Assembly (NCBI GenBank): GCA_944363655.1
Contig: CALVUU010000127.1
Span: 1 to 28,434 of the forward strand
Length of the DNA stretch: 28,434 bases
Source: an uncultured Bacilli bacterium
GTDB taxonomy: Bacteria; Bacillota_I; Bacilli_A; RF39; UBA660
Reading direction: 5' to 3'
Shown here: in pieces, positions 6,912 through 15,100 of the stretch
How positions within the stretch are numbered: the stretch's first letter is position 1
How the letters are laid out: each line of letters begins with the position of its first letter
Position numbers and translations under genes: made by a program
The notes under the pieces: model-generated
Database searches by the model: none
What the model saw: the letters and a program-made list of their open reading frames with translations, nothing else
What the model was told of the DNA's origin: nothing

Positions 6912-8915
6912 TCAAATTATGTCGATATTAACATTTTTTTCTAAATAATTTGCAATTTTCTCTAAAATTGAGTTTTTATCTACCTTTAAATAGCGAATTA
7001 CTTCGTCAGTTTTACCACTCATACCAAACCTATTTACTCCAAAAATATATTCTGGTTTACTAGCAAAACGATTCCAAATAAGACTTGAACCTGCTTCGAT
7101 AACAAATGTTGGAACATCCTTTGGTAATAACTGTTCTTCATATTTAGGATTTTGTTTCAAGAAAAGTTCCATCGATGGCATTGATACAACTCTTGTATCA
7201 ATGCCCATTGTAAATAATTCTTTAGATATATCCATTGCCATTGCTACTTCTGAACCAGTTGCTATAATTATGCCATCTAAATGATACTTTTCTTTTCTTA
7301 TCATATATGCGCCATATTTAACAAATTTGGCATTAGTATTTTTATTTTTACTTCTCTTTTCTTTACTTATTACTAAAGCAGTTGGACAATTATTTTTAAG
7401 TATATATTCCCACGAACCCATTATTTCATTAATATCTGCTGGTCTAAAGGTTATAAAATTAGGAATTGTTCTAAGCATGCTTAGTTGTTCTACTGGTTCA
7501 TGAGTTGGTCCATCTGCTCCAACATATACGGAATCATGAGTAAAGATATATGTAACAGGTAAATTCATTAAAGCAGACATTCTTATCGCTGGTTTTTGAT
7601 AATCACTAAAGGCTAGAAATGTTGAACCAAAAACTTTCAAATTAGATAAAGCCATACCATTAAGTATTGCTCCCATAGCGTGTTCTCTAACTCCAAAATA
7701 AATATTTTTACCAACTGGATTATCTTCACTTTGAATACTAGATTTATCTAAGTTTGTTTTACAAGACGAAGAAAGATCCGCCGAACCTCCCAAAAAGAAA
7801 GGATTCTTCGGAGAAATAAAGTTCATAATTTTATGATTACTTTCCCTCAATTCTTCACTATAATCATCACTTATTTTAAATTTTGTATCATCAAAATCGA
7901 TAACAAAAGCATTACGTTCTAATAAATTAAGCATCGAATGAAGTCCAATATTATCACTTTCTTTAATTTCCCGATATTCTTCTTCCCATTTTTTAAAATT
8001 TTCACCAACTCTACTATTGATAGTACTTTGTACATGAGTAAGAATTTTACTATCGATATTAAATGCTTCTGTTGTAATTTTATATTTTTCTTTTATGTTA
8101 TTTAAATCTTCTTTAGAAAGTGGTTTACCATGAACCTTGTTAGTTCCTTCTAACATTGAATCTTTACCAATAGTTGTATTACATATAATTATTGTAGGAC
8201 GATCGCTTTTTTTTGCTTGTTTAATAGCCTTAGATACTTCTGTATAATCATTACCATTTTTTACATTTAATATATTAAAATCTAGTGCTTCAAAACGTAT
8301 TTCAATATCTTCTGTAAAAGTATTAGTTGTATCACTATCTAGACTTACTTTATTACAGTCATACAAAATAATAAGTTTATTTAAATTTTGAGCACTAGCA
8401 AATGATAATGCTTCATAACTAACGCCTTCCATTAAATCGCCATCACCACATAAACAATACGTATAATAATCAATTATTCCACTATTTTTCTTCTCAATAT
8501 TAGCAATGGCATTTAGATATCGTTCTGCCATTGCCATACCAACTGCCATACCTATTCCTTGTCCTAAAGGTCCAGTTGATGCATCAACTCCTGGAGTAAC
8601 CCGATATTCAGGATGTCCAGGTGTTAAAGAATTAAGTTCTCGAAAATGCTTTAATTCTTCGATATCAATATCATATCCTGCATGATAAAGCATTGAATAT
8701 AAAAGAGCTGAACCATGCCCCGCTGACAAAACAAATCTATCACGATTTATCCAATCCGGTTTACTAGGAATGACTTTTAAATGATCTTTATAAAGGGCAT
8801 ACATAATTGATGCAGCTCCTAAAACTATGCCAGGATGTCCACTTCCGGCCTTATCAATCATATCAAGTGCTAACACTTTAATACTATTAATTGCTTCATT
8901 ATCTATTTTAGCCAT
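6912..8915 (-). CDS. tkt: Transketolase
   Basis: A 667-aa thiamine-diphosphate enzyme transferring two-carbon ketol units between sugar phosphates in the non-oxidative pentose phosphate pathway. The TPP-binding motif starts at GDGDLMEGVS (157-166) and ends at the DCN near 186. H262 in VHGKPL and catalytic E411 in the GVREHAMG segment are present. SGHPG (25-29) and the C-terminal domain are intact, and the length matches bacterial transketolases of about 660 aa. The ATG at 8915 is chosen over an upstream in-frame start because homology begins there and GAGGAAGTGAAG lies just upstream. It ends in TGA, showing that TGA is a stop in this genome. The sirA-like gene follows 37 bases downstream. Confidence 0.95.
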   Translation of the reverse strand: MAKIDNEAINSIKVLALDMIDKAGSGHPGIVLGAASIMYALYKDHLKVIPSKPDWINRDRFVLSAGHGSALLYSMLYHAGYDIDIEELKHFRELNSLTPGHPEYRVTPGVDASTGPLGQGIGMAVGMAMAERYLNAIANIEKKNSGIIDYYTYCLCGDGDLMEGVSYEALSFASAQNLNKLIILYDCNKVSLDSDTTNTFTEDIEIRFEALDFNILNVKNGNDYTEVSKAIKQAKKSDRPTIIICNTTIGKDSMLEGTNKVHGKPLSKEDLNNIKEKYKITTEAFNIDSKILTHVQSTINSRVGENFKKWEEEYREIKESDNIGLHSMLNLLERNAFVIDFDDTKFKISDDYSEELRESNHKIMNFISPKNPFFLGGSADLSSSCKTNLDKSSIQSEDNPVGKNIYFGVREHAMGAILNGMALSNLKVFGSTFLAFSDYQKPAIRMSALMNLPVTYIFTHDSVYVGADGPTHEPVEQLSMLRTIPNFITFRPADINEIMGSWEYILKNNCPTALVISKEKRSKNKNTNAKFVKYGAYMIRKEKYHLDGIIIATGSEVAMAMDISKELFTMGIDTRVVSMPSMELFLKQNPKYEEQLLPKDVPTFVIEAGSSLIWNRFASKPEYIFGVNRFGMSGKTDEVIRYLKVDKNSILEKIANYLEKNVNIDII

Positions 8916-8961
8916 ACACTTCACTTCCTCTACTCTATGATAAAATAATAACATAAATTAG

Positions 8962-8993
8962 AAAAAAAATAAATAACCGTTTAGTTATTTATT
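8962..8993 (-). terminator. Intrinsic terminator of the HD-domain gene
   Basis: A perfect 10-bp stem, 8968-8977 with 8984-8993 and a 6-base loop, followed on the minus strand by a run of eight Ts. It overlaps the TAA of the HD gene and separates it from tkt. Confidence 0.8.
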
Positions 8994-9480
8994 ATCTTTG
9001 AATAAAGCATATATTCATGCAAAATAGAAATGCTGCTCCAATTGTTAATGGAACTTTATACTTAGAACATTCATAAATAGCAACAGCTTTATCAGCCCCA
9101 CTTACAATCCAACTTCCTACATGTTTAGGTAAAGTCTTTGTAACTGGAAACATATGAGCAGCAATAATATTTTCTTGAAAACTTGATATTTCAAAATTTT
9201 TCTTTGAATTAGCCACTGCTTTTATTGGATGATTTAAAAAACATTTATTTGCAACTTCACTAGACCTAAAAAAATCATGCAATAAAGCTGCTCTAGTTAT
9301 TTCTTCATAATTTTTTATATGAAATTTTTTGCACATTTTATAAGTAAGTCTTGCCACATTTAAAGAGTGATCAAGTCTTGAAATACCATGATGTATTTCA
9401 TATTTTAAATTTATAAATTCTTTATTTTTTAATATATCACTAATTATATTATTAAATTCAACTTCTTTATTAATTGTCAT
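8992..9480 (-). CDS. HD-domain phosphohydrolase family protein
   Basis: A 162-aa HD-superfamily protein with metal ligands in order: H38 (RLDHSLNVA), H68-D69 (ALLHDFFR) and D130 (SGADKAVAIYE). HPIKAVANSKK near 84-94 and AAHMFPVTKTLPKH near 107-120 match a common uncharacterised Bacillota subfamily of small HD proteins. Family members hydrolyse phosphate esters or nucleotides; the substrate here is unknown. The ATG at 9480 has GAGGGG 4-5 bases upstream, so it is preferred over an upstream GTG. It has its own promoter and terminator, so it is probably monocistronic. Confidence 0.8.
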   Translation of the reverse strand: MTINKEVEFNNIISDILKNKEFINLKYEIHHGISRLDHSLNVARLTYKMCKKFHIKNYEEITRAALLHDFFRSSEVANKCFLNHPIKAVANSKKNFEISSFQENIIAAHMFPVTKTLPKHVGSWIVSGADKAVAIYECSKYKVPLTIGAAFLFCMNICFIQR

Positions 9481-9500
9481 TTTTCCCCTCACATTTATTA

Positions 9501-9529
9501 ATTATATCACATTTAGGGCATTTTTTGAA
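9501..9529 (-). promoter_or_regulatory. Promoter of the HD-domain gene
   Basis: Minus-strand -35 TTCAAA (9529-9524), 17-base spacer and -10 TATAAT (9506-9501) preceded by TGA (extended -10). The ATG is 20 bases below. Confidence 0.55.
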
Positions 9530-9566
9530 CCACTAAAGTCCATTTTTTAAAAATTTAGACAAATTT

Positions 9567-10130
9567 TTATTTATTAAGTCTCGTATTTAGTTCATTAATC
9601 ATATCAAATATTGGTTCATTTGCAAGTTGCTTATATTCTTCAGTTTGTTTATTTCTTTCAATTTCTTCTCTATGATTTTCAAAAATACTACGAAAAAATT
9701 TTTGAAATGATAATGACCATCTAATATTTTCTCCGGATTCAATTAATTTTTTCTTTTCTTCTTGCCACTCTTCGCGTATTTCATCAAAATTTAGCATTTG
9801 GCGTCTTGATAAAATAGCTAATTTCTTATCAAAAAATTCATCACGTAAATTCTCATATTCACTTAATAAAGACATAGTTATTTTTATAAATTTATTCAAA
9901 AAACTAATATAAAGAGGTATTGTTGCTAAAAAACCAGCAGTATTATTCATAAAAGGGCGAAAAGCAGCATAAACTTCATTGTATAATTTTTCATCGCAAT
10001 GAAACGATAACATCAAGCTCGCTATATATAATATATTTTTACAAGCAAGAACTATCTCCTCTTCACTAAAATATATATTTACAATCTCTTGGAAAAAAAT
10101 GTTTGTTTTTAATTTTTGCTTCAAAATCAT
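9567..10130 (-). CDS. Hypothetical protein, N-terminus uncertain
   Basis: A 187-aa protein that I do not recognise. It has two moderately hydrophobic helices (about 27-43 and 67-88) and a charged helical C-terminal half (KLAILSRRQMLNFDEIREEW and later EEIERNKQTEEYKQL). The reading start is doubtful. The only good ribosome site, AGGTGG (10150-10145), is 7 bases from an ATG at 10137 in another frame, but 14 bases from the ATG that opens this frame. The frame from 10137 closes after 23 codons unless one T is removed from the run of seven at 10099-10093, which would join it to this protein. A homopolymer indel, real or from sequencing, is therefore possible. The DUF1287 gene is just upstream. Confidence 0.6.
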   Translation of the reverse strand: MILKQKLKTNIFFQEIVNIYFSEEEIVLACKNILYIASLMLSFHCDEKLYNEVYAAFRPFMNNTAGFLATIPLYISFLNKFIKITMSLLSEYENLRDEFFDKKLAILSRRQMLNFDEIREEWQEEKKKLIESGENIRWSLSFQKFFRSIFENHREEIERNKQTEEYKQLANEPIFDMINELNTRLNK

Positions 10131-10170
10131 AATTCATAAACACACCACCTATACTTTTATCATTTATTTA

Positions 10171-10827
10171 TTAAATATCGTTCAAATTAAAACGATAATG
10201 TCCGATTATTTTTTTACGAGTTAGACCATCTTCTTCATATTTATGATGTCCATCATGATGAATAATGTAACTAATACCATCTTTATTACGTTTATCACTT
10301 ACTATACCAATATGATTTTCATATACAACAATATCTCCTCCTTGCCAAGAAGCGATATCTTGGGCATCAATTGTAAGTTTTTCCGCATATTTATCTAAAA
10401 AAACTAAAATGTTTCTTACTCTTCTAAAATCAATATTAGGATCTCCAACATCCTTATCATAATCTTCCTTATTATTTTTTATATCCTCATCAATCAAAGT
10501 CTTAAAGTCAAATCCCGCTTCTTTTAAGGAATACCAAATTAAATCAGTACAAACATAATAACCATCATCAGGATATCCTCCGCTATAATATACACTTTTA
10601 TATTTAGGTTTTTTTCCTACAAATTCTCTAGCTCCGTTTAATATATCAGTATAATCATCTACCCCATCATTATCCGTATCATTTTCACTTTTAATAAACT
10701 CGATATTAAAATCATCATCTTTAAATATTTTACTAGGTAAATAATTAAAATGATCTAAAGCGACATAAAAAAGAATTAATATTAAAACTAAAACAATAAT
10801 ATTACCAAATCTTAAAAACTTTTCCAT
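10171..10827 (-). CDS. Membrane-anchored DUF1287 cysteine hydrolase
   Basis: A 218-aa protein matching the DUF1287 family, which is related to NlpC/P60-type papain-like enzymes. A membrane anchor covers residues 8-24 (GNIIVLVLILILFYVAL). Residues 49-62 (NDTDNDGVDDYTDI) look like a calcium-binding DxDxDGxxD loop. The hydrolase domain follows with candidate Cys93 (DGYYVCTDLIWYSLKEAGFD), the family signature DPNIDFRRVRN (129-139), WQGGDIVVYE and His172 (NHIGIVSD), then a His-rich HHDGHH. The arrangement suggests an extracytoplasmic enzyme acting on the cell surface; the substrate is unknown. AAGGA precedes the ATG. It starts one base after the stop of the upstream membrane protein, so the two are co-transcribed. 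Confidence 0.8.
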   Translation of the reverse strand: MEKFLRFGNIIVLVLILILFYVALDHFNYLPSKIFKDDDFNIEFIKSENDTDNDGVDDYTDILNGAREFVGKKPKYKSVYYSGGYPDDGYYVCTDLIWYSLKEAGFDFKTLIDEDIKNNKEDYDKDVGDPNIDFRRVRNILVFLDKYAEKLTIDAQDIASWQGGDIVVYENHIGIVSDKRNKDGISYIIHHDGHHKYEEDGLTRKKIIGHYRFNLNDI

Positions 10828-10828
10828 A

Positions 10829-11629
10829 TTATTCCTTCATTCTTACAATAAATTTTTGAGCCAAACTATCATTATCCCGTTTTTTTACATAAATATAACC
10901 AATTATACAATAAACCATAGCCCCGATAAAATTTACAAATAAATCTCCCATTGTATCAATAAGACCAATATCTAAATATCCTTTATCGATAAGATAAATT
11001 TTATTTTCGGTTATTATCTGTGTACTAGTTATATCTTCAACACCAACAGGAATGTTTTTTCCTTCCGGATTTAAAGAAACAGTATATATATTTTCAACAA
11101 TTTTATCTTTTTGCATATCCGTATTAAAGTATTTATCAGCTCCATATTCAAAAAACTCCCATAAAACTCCGATAGTCATTGAGAAACAAAAACCTACTAT
11201 TGCTACAAATAAAGGTGATAAATTAAGATGAAATTTTTCATAACGATTCAAAATATCAATTAAAGAAAACCCTATTGCTGCGCACAAAAAACCATTAATA
11301 GTATGTAAAATTGTATCCCAATTAGCAAATACATTATAAAAATTTTGAATTTCTCCAAGAATTTCGGCGGAGAAAATAAAAAGTAAAATAATTATTTCTA
11401 ATGCCTCAGGCAAATCTAATTTAAAACGCGATTCAATAAAACTAGGAATTAAAAATAAAATTAAAGTTAAAACACATAAAAAAGCATTTTCATAATTACC
11501 ATGAAGTAATTGTAAAACTAAAGTAATTAAAACCAATAATCTTAAAAACATATAAAGAGCAAAAGCTTTTTTATGTGTTTTTATTTGTTCTTTCAATCGA
11601 TCCTGTAAACGTTCTTTTTTCTTTTTCAT
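10829..11629 (-). CDS. YjdF/DUF2238-like integral membrane protein
   Basis: A 266-aa polytopic protein with about six membrane segments: near 23-42, 47-64, 75-92, 105-127, 138-160 and 225-247. Conserved-looking polar residues are W104-D105 and H109 (NWDTILHTINGF), W157-E158 (VLWEFFEYGAD) and D224-D228 (LIDTMGDLFVNF). This fits the YjdF/DUF2238 family of uncharacterised membrane proteins, although the subfamily call is tentative. A hydrophilic section at 165-220 lies between the last two segments. The ATG at 11629 has GAGG 6 bases upstream. It is the first gene of an operon with the DUF1287 hydrolase and is led by a good promoter. Confidence 0.7.
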   Translation of the reverse strand: MKKKKERLQDRLKEQIKTHKKAFALYMFLRLLVLITLVLQLLHGNYENAFLCVLTLILFLIPSFIESRFKLDLPEALEIIILLFIFSAEILGEIQNFYNVFANWDTILHTINGFLCAAIGFSLIDILNRYEKFHLNLSPLFVAIVGFCFSMTIGVLWEFFEYGADKYFNTDMQKDKIVENIYTVSLNPEGKNIPVGVEDITSTQIITENKIYLIDKGYLDIGLIDTMGDLFVNFIGAMVYCIIGYIYVKKRDNDSLAQKFIVRMKE

Positions 11630-11645
11630 AACTAACCTCATATAA

Positions 11646-11674
11646 AGTATAACAAAATATTTAACTTTTACCAA
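11646..11674 (-). promoter_or_regulatory. Promoter of the YjdF-like/DUF1287 operon
   Basis: Minus-strand -35 TTGGTA (11674-11669), exactly 17 bases, -10 TATACT (11651-11646), then the GAGG ribosome site and the ATG 16 bases below the -10. Confidence 0.6.
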
Positions 11675-11722
11675 GTCTATTTATTCATTATAAGTTATAA
11701 ATAAAAAAGACCAAGGGGAAAA

Positions 11723-11744
11723 GAAAAAAACACCATATAGGTGT
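11723..11744 (-). terminator. Terminator after the tRNA pair
   Basis: The short stem ACACC/GGTGT (11730-11734 with 11740-11744) is followed on the minus strand by seven Ts, 13 bases past the tRNA-Pro CCA end. The stem is weak, but position and T-run support it. Confidence 0.55.
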
Positions 11745-11756
11745 AATACTTTAAAA

Positions 11757-11833
11757 TGGTCGAGAAGACAGGATTTGAACCTGCAACCCCTTGGTCCCAA
11801 ACCAAGTGCACTACCAAGTTGTGCTACTTCTCG
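11757..11833 (-). tRNA. trnP: tRNA-Pro(TGG)
   Basis: A complete cloverleaf on the minus strand. Acceptor CGAGAAG pairs with CTTCTCG, the anticodon stem CTTGG/CCAAG encloses TTTGGGA with anticodon TGG, and the T-arm reads GCAGGTTCAAATCCTGT. Discriminator A is followed by an encoded CCA (11759-11757). It is 13 bases downstream of tRNA-Arg, so they share one transcript. Confidence 0.95.
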
Positions 11834-11846
11834 TTTTATAAATAAA

Positions 11847-11923
11847 TGGTACGCCCAAAGAGATTTGAACTCCCAACCTCTAGATCCGTAGTCTAGCGCT
11901 CTATCCAGTTGAGCTATGGGCGC
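11847..11923 (-). tRNA. trnR: tRNA-Arg(ACG)
   Basis: A complete cloverleaf on the minus strand. Acceptor GCGCCCA pairs with TGGGCGT (terminal G-T wobble), the D-arm is GCTCAACTGGATAGAGC, and the anticodon stem CTAGA/TCTAG encloses CTACGGA with anticodon ACG, normally edited to ICG. The T-arm is GGGAGTTCAAATCTCT and the CCA end is encoded (11849-11847). Confidence 0.96.
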
Positions 11924-11944
11924 ATAATTTCCTAGTGCATTAAC

Positions 11945-11973
11945 ATTATATTACAAAAACTAGATAATTGCAA
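11945..11973 (-). promoter_or_regulatory. Promoter of the tRNA-Arg/tRNA-Pro unit
   Basis: Minus-strand -35 TTGCAA (11973-11968), 17-base spacer, consensus -10 TATAAT (11950-11945), 21 bases above the tRNA-Arg 5' end. Confidence 0.75.
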
Positions 11974-11988
11974 CCATTTTTGCTAAAA

Positions 11989-12027
11989 AACTGGATAGAG
12001 CAAGTAGCACAACGGTAGTACACTTGG
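11989..12027 (+). pseudogene. Chimeric tRNA-derived fragment
   Basis: On the + strand, AACTGGATAGAGC (11989-12001) is identical to the D-arm region of the neighbouring tRNA-Arg. It runs directly into AAGTAGCACAAC, GGTAGT and CACTTGG, which match the 5' half of the neighbouring tRNA-Pro with a 2-base deletion. It has no anticodon loop, T-arm or acceptor 3' half, so it is not a working tRNA. Its orientation is opposite to both source genes. It looks like a product of recombination between the tRNA genes, or a scar of element insertion. The rest of the 11924-12128 gap holds only the tRNA promoter and AT-rich sequence. Confidence 0.55.
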
Positions 12028-12127
12028 ATTATTCTATAAACTTAATTTTTAAAAATTAGTTCATAAATTTCCTTTAAATCATTTTCCAAAATAGCAAAAA
12101 TATACCATCTCAATAATTTTATAATCC

Positions 12128-12171
12128 AAAAACATATTGCTTAAATTTTATACACCAATAGCAATATGTTT
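12128..12171 (-). terminator. Terminator of the P-type ATPase gene
   Basis: An 11-bp perfect inverted repeat (12130-12140 with 12161-12171). The upstream arm is the coding sequence for the final residues and the stop codon lies in the 20-base loop; a short T-run follows on the minus strand. Confidence 0.55.
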
Positions 12172-14730
12172 CTTTTTTAAGATATATTTTCTTAACCAAT
12201 CTACTGGAAAAACCGTTAAAGCAATAATAAATACTAATACTAATTCTTTTAATTCCAAACCATACGTTCTAAATATTTCTCCACCATTATAAATAATATA
12301 TAATTGAGCAACAAAGATAAATGTAAATATACCTACAAATACTTTATTTTTACTTAAATTAGCAAATACATTGATTCTCGCTGTTCTAGCATTAAAAGCG
12401 TTAAATATTCCCATAAATATAAACATTGCAAAATATGCGGTCATTAAATATTTGTTATTATCACCAACTCGGATTAAAGATTTAATTATAGGTAATTTTA
12501 AAAACAAGATACAAATAAAAGCACAATATATTCCTGTCCAAATAATTTCACTATACATATATTTATTCATTATCTTAGTATTTTTACTTTTCGGAGGTTC
12601 TTCCATGTATTCAGGTAACGGCGGTTCAAAGGAAAATGCTATACCTGAAAATGTATCCATAATCATATTTAACCAAAGCATTTGCACAATAGTTATTGGT
12701 GTTGCAATACCAATTAAAGAACCAACTATGGAAAGAATCAAAGCACAAGTATTAACAGTGAGTTGATAAATTATAAACTTACGGATACTTTTAAATATTG
12801 TTCTTCCGTATAAAATAGCCTTACTTATTGATAAAATATTATTATCAAGAATCACTATGTCCGCAGCTTCCTTAGCAACTTCCGTTCCACTTCCCATAGC
12901 AAATCCCACATTGGCCTTTTTTAATGCTGGAGCATCATTAACCCCATCACCAGTCATACCTACAACTAGTCCCATATTTTCAATGATATTAACTAGTCTA
13001 CTTTTATCCTGAGGAAGTGCTCTAGCAATAACAGCAATACTTGGAATTTTCCTTGCTATTTCTTCATCACTTAACCTTGCTAAATCCAAACTACTTAAAA
13101 CTAATTTTCTATTTTGTGTGATAAGACCAACCTCTTTAGCAATTGACTCTGCAGTGTCCCTTGCATCCCCTGTAATCATGATTGGTTGAATACCTGCACT
13201 TTTAATAATACGTATACCTTCAAAAGCTTCTTTCCTTAGTTCATCTTTAATATTAACAAAACCAACAAAAACTAAATTATTTAAATCTTTACCATAAGCA
13301 AACGTTAAAACTCTTCCTGCTTTTTTAGTATACATATCTATTCTTTTTTCTATAATACTTCTACTAGTAAGTTTACTAATATTACCATTACTATTTAAAA
13401 TACTACTACATTTAGGTAATATTACTTCCCTAGCTCCTTTAATAAATATAGTTCCATCCATTAAAGTAATACTACTATATTTTTTAGAACTATCAAATAA
13501 TTCTTTTTTTAAAATACTATATTTAATACTTGTATCACTACCAATAAAATCTAATAAAGCTCTATCTGTTGAATTACCTCCGATAATATTACCTCCACTA
13601 AATATACTGGCATTATTTAAAGCAAGAGAAGTATATATAGTAGAATAAATAGGATATTTTTTAATACTAGTTTTATCTTTTATACTTTTACCATCACCAG
13701 TAATAAACTCAGTTACTTTTAATACACCTTTAGTTAAAGTTCCCGTTTTATCTGTTAAAAGAACATTTAAACTACCAGCAGTTTCAATACCTACTAGTTT
13801 ACGTACTAAAACATTATCTTTAAGCATTCTCTTCATATTGCTTGATAATACTAAAGTAATCATCATAGGAAGTCCTTCCGGTACTGCTACTACAATAATT
13901 GTTACTGATAAAGTTAAAGCATAAAGGAGATGATCAAACATTATGGGAAAATCCGTAATCGTTGCTTTTATTAAATCAATATCAAAGTTATTTTCCACAA
14001 CAATACTTGCAAAAAGATAAGAAATTGATGCTAATATAGCACCAGCATAACCAATTTTACTAATTGTTTTTGCCAGTCCTCGTAACTTTATCCTAAGGGG
14101 ACTTTCAGGAATTTCTTCTTGCAATTCTTGTGATATTTTACCAAGTATAGTATTATCTCCAACTAATGTGATTTTGGCCTCAGCTTCCCCACTATATACA
14201 ACAGAACCTCGATAAACTTTATTTTTATCTTGAATAATACCACCATAACTACTCGTCTTCTTGGCTTCTTTAGTCTCACCATTTAAAGCAGATTCATCTA
14301 AACTTAAACTACCCTTAATTAAATAACCATCAGCAGGGACTTTATCACCACTAGCAAGTATTACAATATCTCCAACAACTATTTCACTGATGGGTATTTC
14401 AATTATTATGCCATTTCTTTTAACTCGTGCCATCGTTTTACTCGATTCTTCTTGCAAACGATTAAAAGCTTGTTCTGAACCATACTCAGAAATAGTTGAT
14501 ATAAATGAAGCAAGTAAAATAGCAATTAATATACCAATAGTCTCATACCAATCAAAATTCCGAAATAAAACTATTACTTTAATTGCTAAAGCCATAAGTA
14601 AAATCTTTATTATTGGATCTCCAAGAGATTCAAGTAACAATTTTAAAAACGTATTCTTTTTTACTTTAGTTATTTCATTTGTTCCATATTCTTGCCTTGA
14701 TTTTACTACTTCGCTATCACTTAGTCCCAT
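12148..14730 (-). CDS. Calcium-translocating P-type ATPase, PMCA type
   Basis: An 860-aa P2-type pump that would use ATP to export Ca2+ across the membrane. Actuator loop: DESALNGETKEA (145-156, NGET in place of the usual TGES). Membrane ion site: VAVPEGLP (281-288). Phosphorylation site: D327 in LLTDKTGTLTKG. Nucleotide domain: IKGAREVILPKC. Hinge: TGDGVNDAPALKKANVGFAM. TM6: WLNMIMDTFSGIAFSFEPP, the PMCA-like N-x-x-x-D pattern for calcium. Ten membrane segments can be traced, four after the hinge. Length is normal for bacterial calcium ATPases. The ATG at 14730 has GGGAGG 8 bases upstream. It stands alone, with its own terminator. Confidence 0.92.
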   Translation of the reverse strand: MGLSDSEVVKSRQEYGTNEITKVKKNTFLKLLLESLGDPIIKILLMALAIKVIVLFRNFDWYETIGILIAILLASFISTISEYGSEQAFNRLQEESSKTMARVKRNGIIIEIPISEIVVGDIVILASGDKVPADGYLIKGSLSLDESALNGETKEAKKTSSYGGIIQDKNKVYRGSVVYSGEAEAKITLVGDNTILGKISQELQEEIPESPLRIKLRGLAKTISKIGYAGAILASISYLFASIVVENNFDIDLIKATITDFPIMFDHLLYALTLSVTIIVVAVPEGLPMMITLVLSSNMKRMLKDNVLVRKLVGIETAGSLNVLLTDKTGTLTKGVLKVTEFITGDGKSIKDKTSIKKYPIYSTIYTSLALNNASIFSGGNIIGGNSTDRALLDFIGSDTSIKYSILKKELFDSSKKYSSITLMDGTIFIKGAREVILPKCSSILNSNGNISKLTSRSIIEKRIDMYTKKAGRVLTFAYGKDLNNLVFVGFVNIKDELRKEAFEGIRIIKSAGIQPIMITGDARDTAESIAKEVGLITQNRKLVLSSLDLARLSDEEIARKIPSIAVIARALPQDKSRLVNIIENMGLVVGMTGDGVNDAPALKKANVGFAMGSGTEVAKEAADIVILDNNILSISKAILYGRTIFKSIRKFIIYQLTVNTCALILSIVGSLIGIATPITIVQMLWLNMIMDTFSGIAFSFEPPLPEYMEEPPKSKNTKIMNKYMYSEIIWTGIYCAFICILFLKLPIIKSLIRVGDNNKYLMTAYFAMFIFMGIFNAFNARTARINVFANLSKNKVFVGIFTFIFVAQLYIIYNGGEIFRTYGLELKELVLVFIIALTVFPVDWLRKYILKKKHIAIGV

Positions 14731-14826
14731 ATGCTTGTCCTCCCAAAACAAGTATATGAGCAAAAATAAAAAACATGCCTATTCGTAGCATCATATCTTC
14801 CCTGATTAAATTCTTTATACTAAATA

Positions 14827-14855
14827 TTCAAAAGCAAAGATATTTATAGTATAAT
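14827..14855 (+). promoter_or_regulatory. Promoter of the interrupted GNAT gene
   Basis: Plus-strand -35 TTCAAA (14827-14832), 17-base spacer and -10 TATAAT (14850-14855), about 50 bases before the presumed TTG start of the acetyltransferase pseudogene. Confidence 0.5.
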
Positions 14856-14964
14856 TTAATTATTAAATTTATATACTTAATATTTATTTAGAAAGTTGAT
14901 GGGACATTGAATTATAACGAAATGAAACAAGCAATTTTGTTATTAGTTGATGAGTGGGATTTAG

Positions 14965-15100
14965 GGAACAAAAGCCAAACAAGTTTGGCATCCTTGCATC
15001 ACTACAAGGTATTTCTACTTCATAGAGTCCTTTAGACTCTCCATAGACCAATTTCGGATGGTCGCCACCCTACTATTTTTTTGTTCATCGACTTAGATTA
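14965..15100 (-). ncRNA. Candidate TnpB omega RNA / right-end structure
   Basis: Reading the minus strand downstream of tnpB, four hairpins occur in series: GGGTGG/CCATCC (15070-15056), AGAGTC/GACTCT (15040-15024), CCTTG/CAAGG (15009-14992) and GCCAAAC/GTTTGGC (14989-14974). This is the expected place for the omega RNA scaffold, with any guide coming from the flank beyond about 14964. The scaffold usually also extends into the tnpB 3' end; the 5' limit given is nominal. Confidence 0.55.

Noticed and set aside
12040..12060. TTAATTTTTAAAAATTA palindrome in the tRNA-ATPase gap
   Set aside because: A simple A/T palindrome expected often in such AT-rich DNA; no operator context and no gene start nearby.
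12371..12766. 131-aa + strand frame opposite the calcium ATPase gene
   Set aside because: It lies wholly inside the well-supported ATPase gene on the other strand, has no recognisable domain and follows the mirror of its codon pattern. The same holds for + frames inside parC, parE, tnpB and the transporter.
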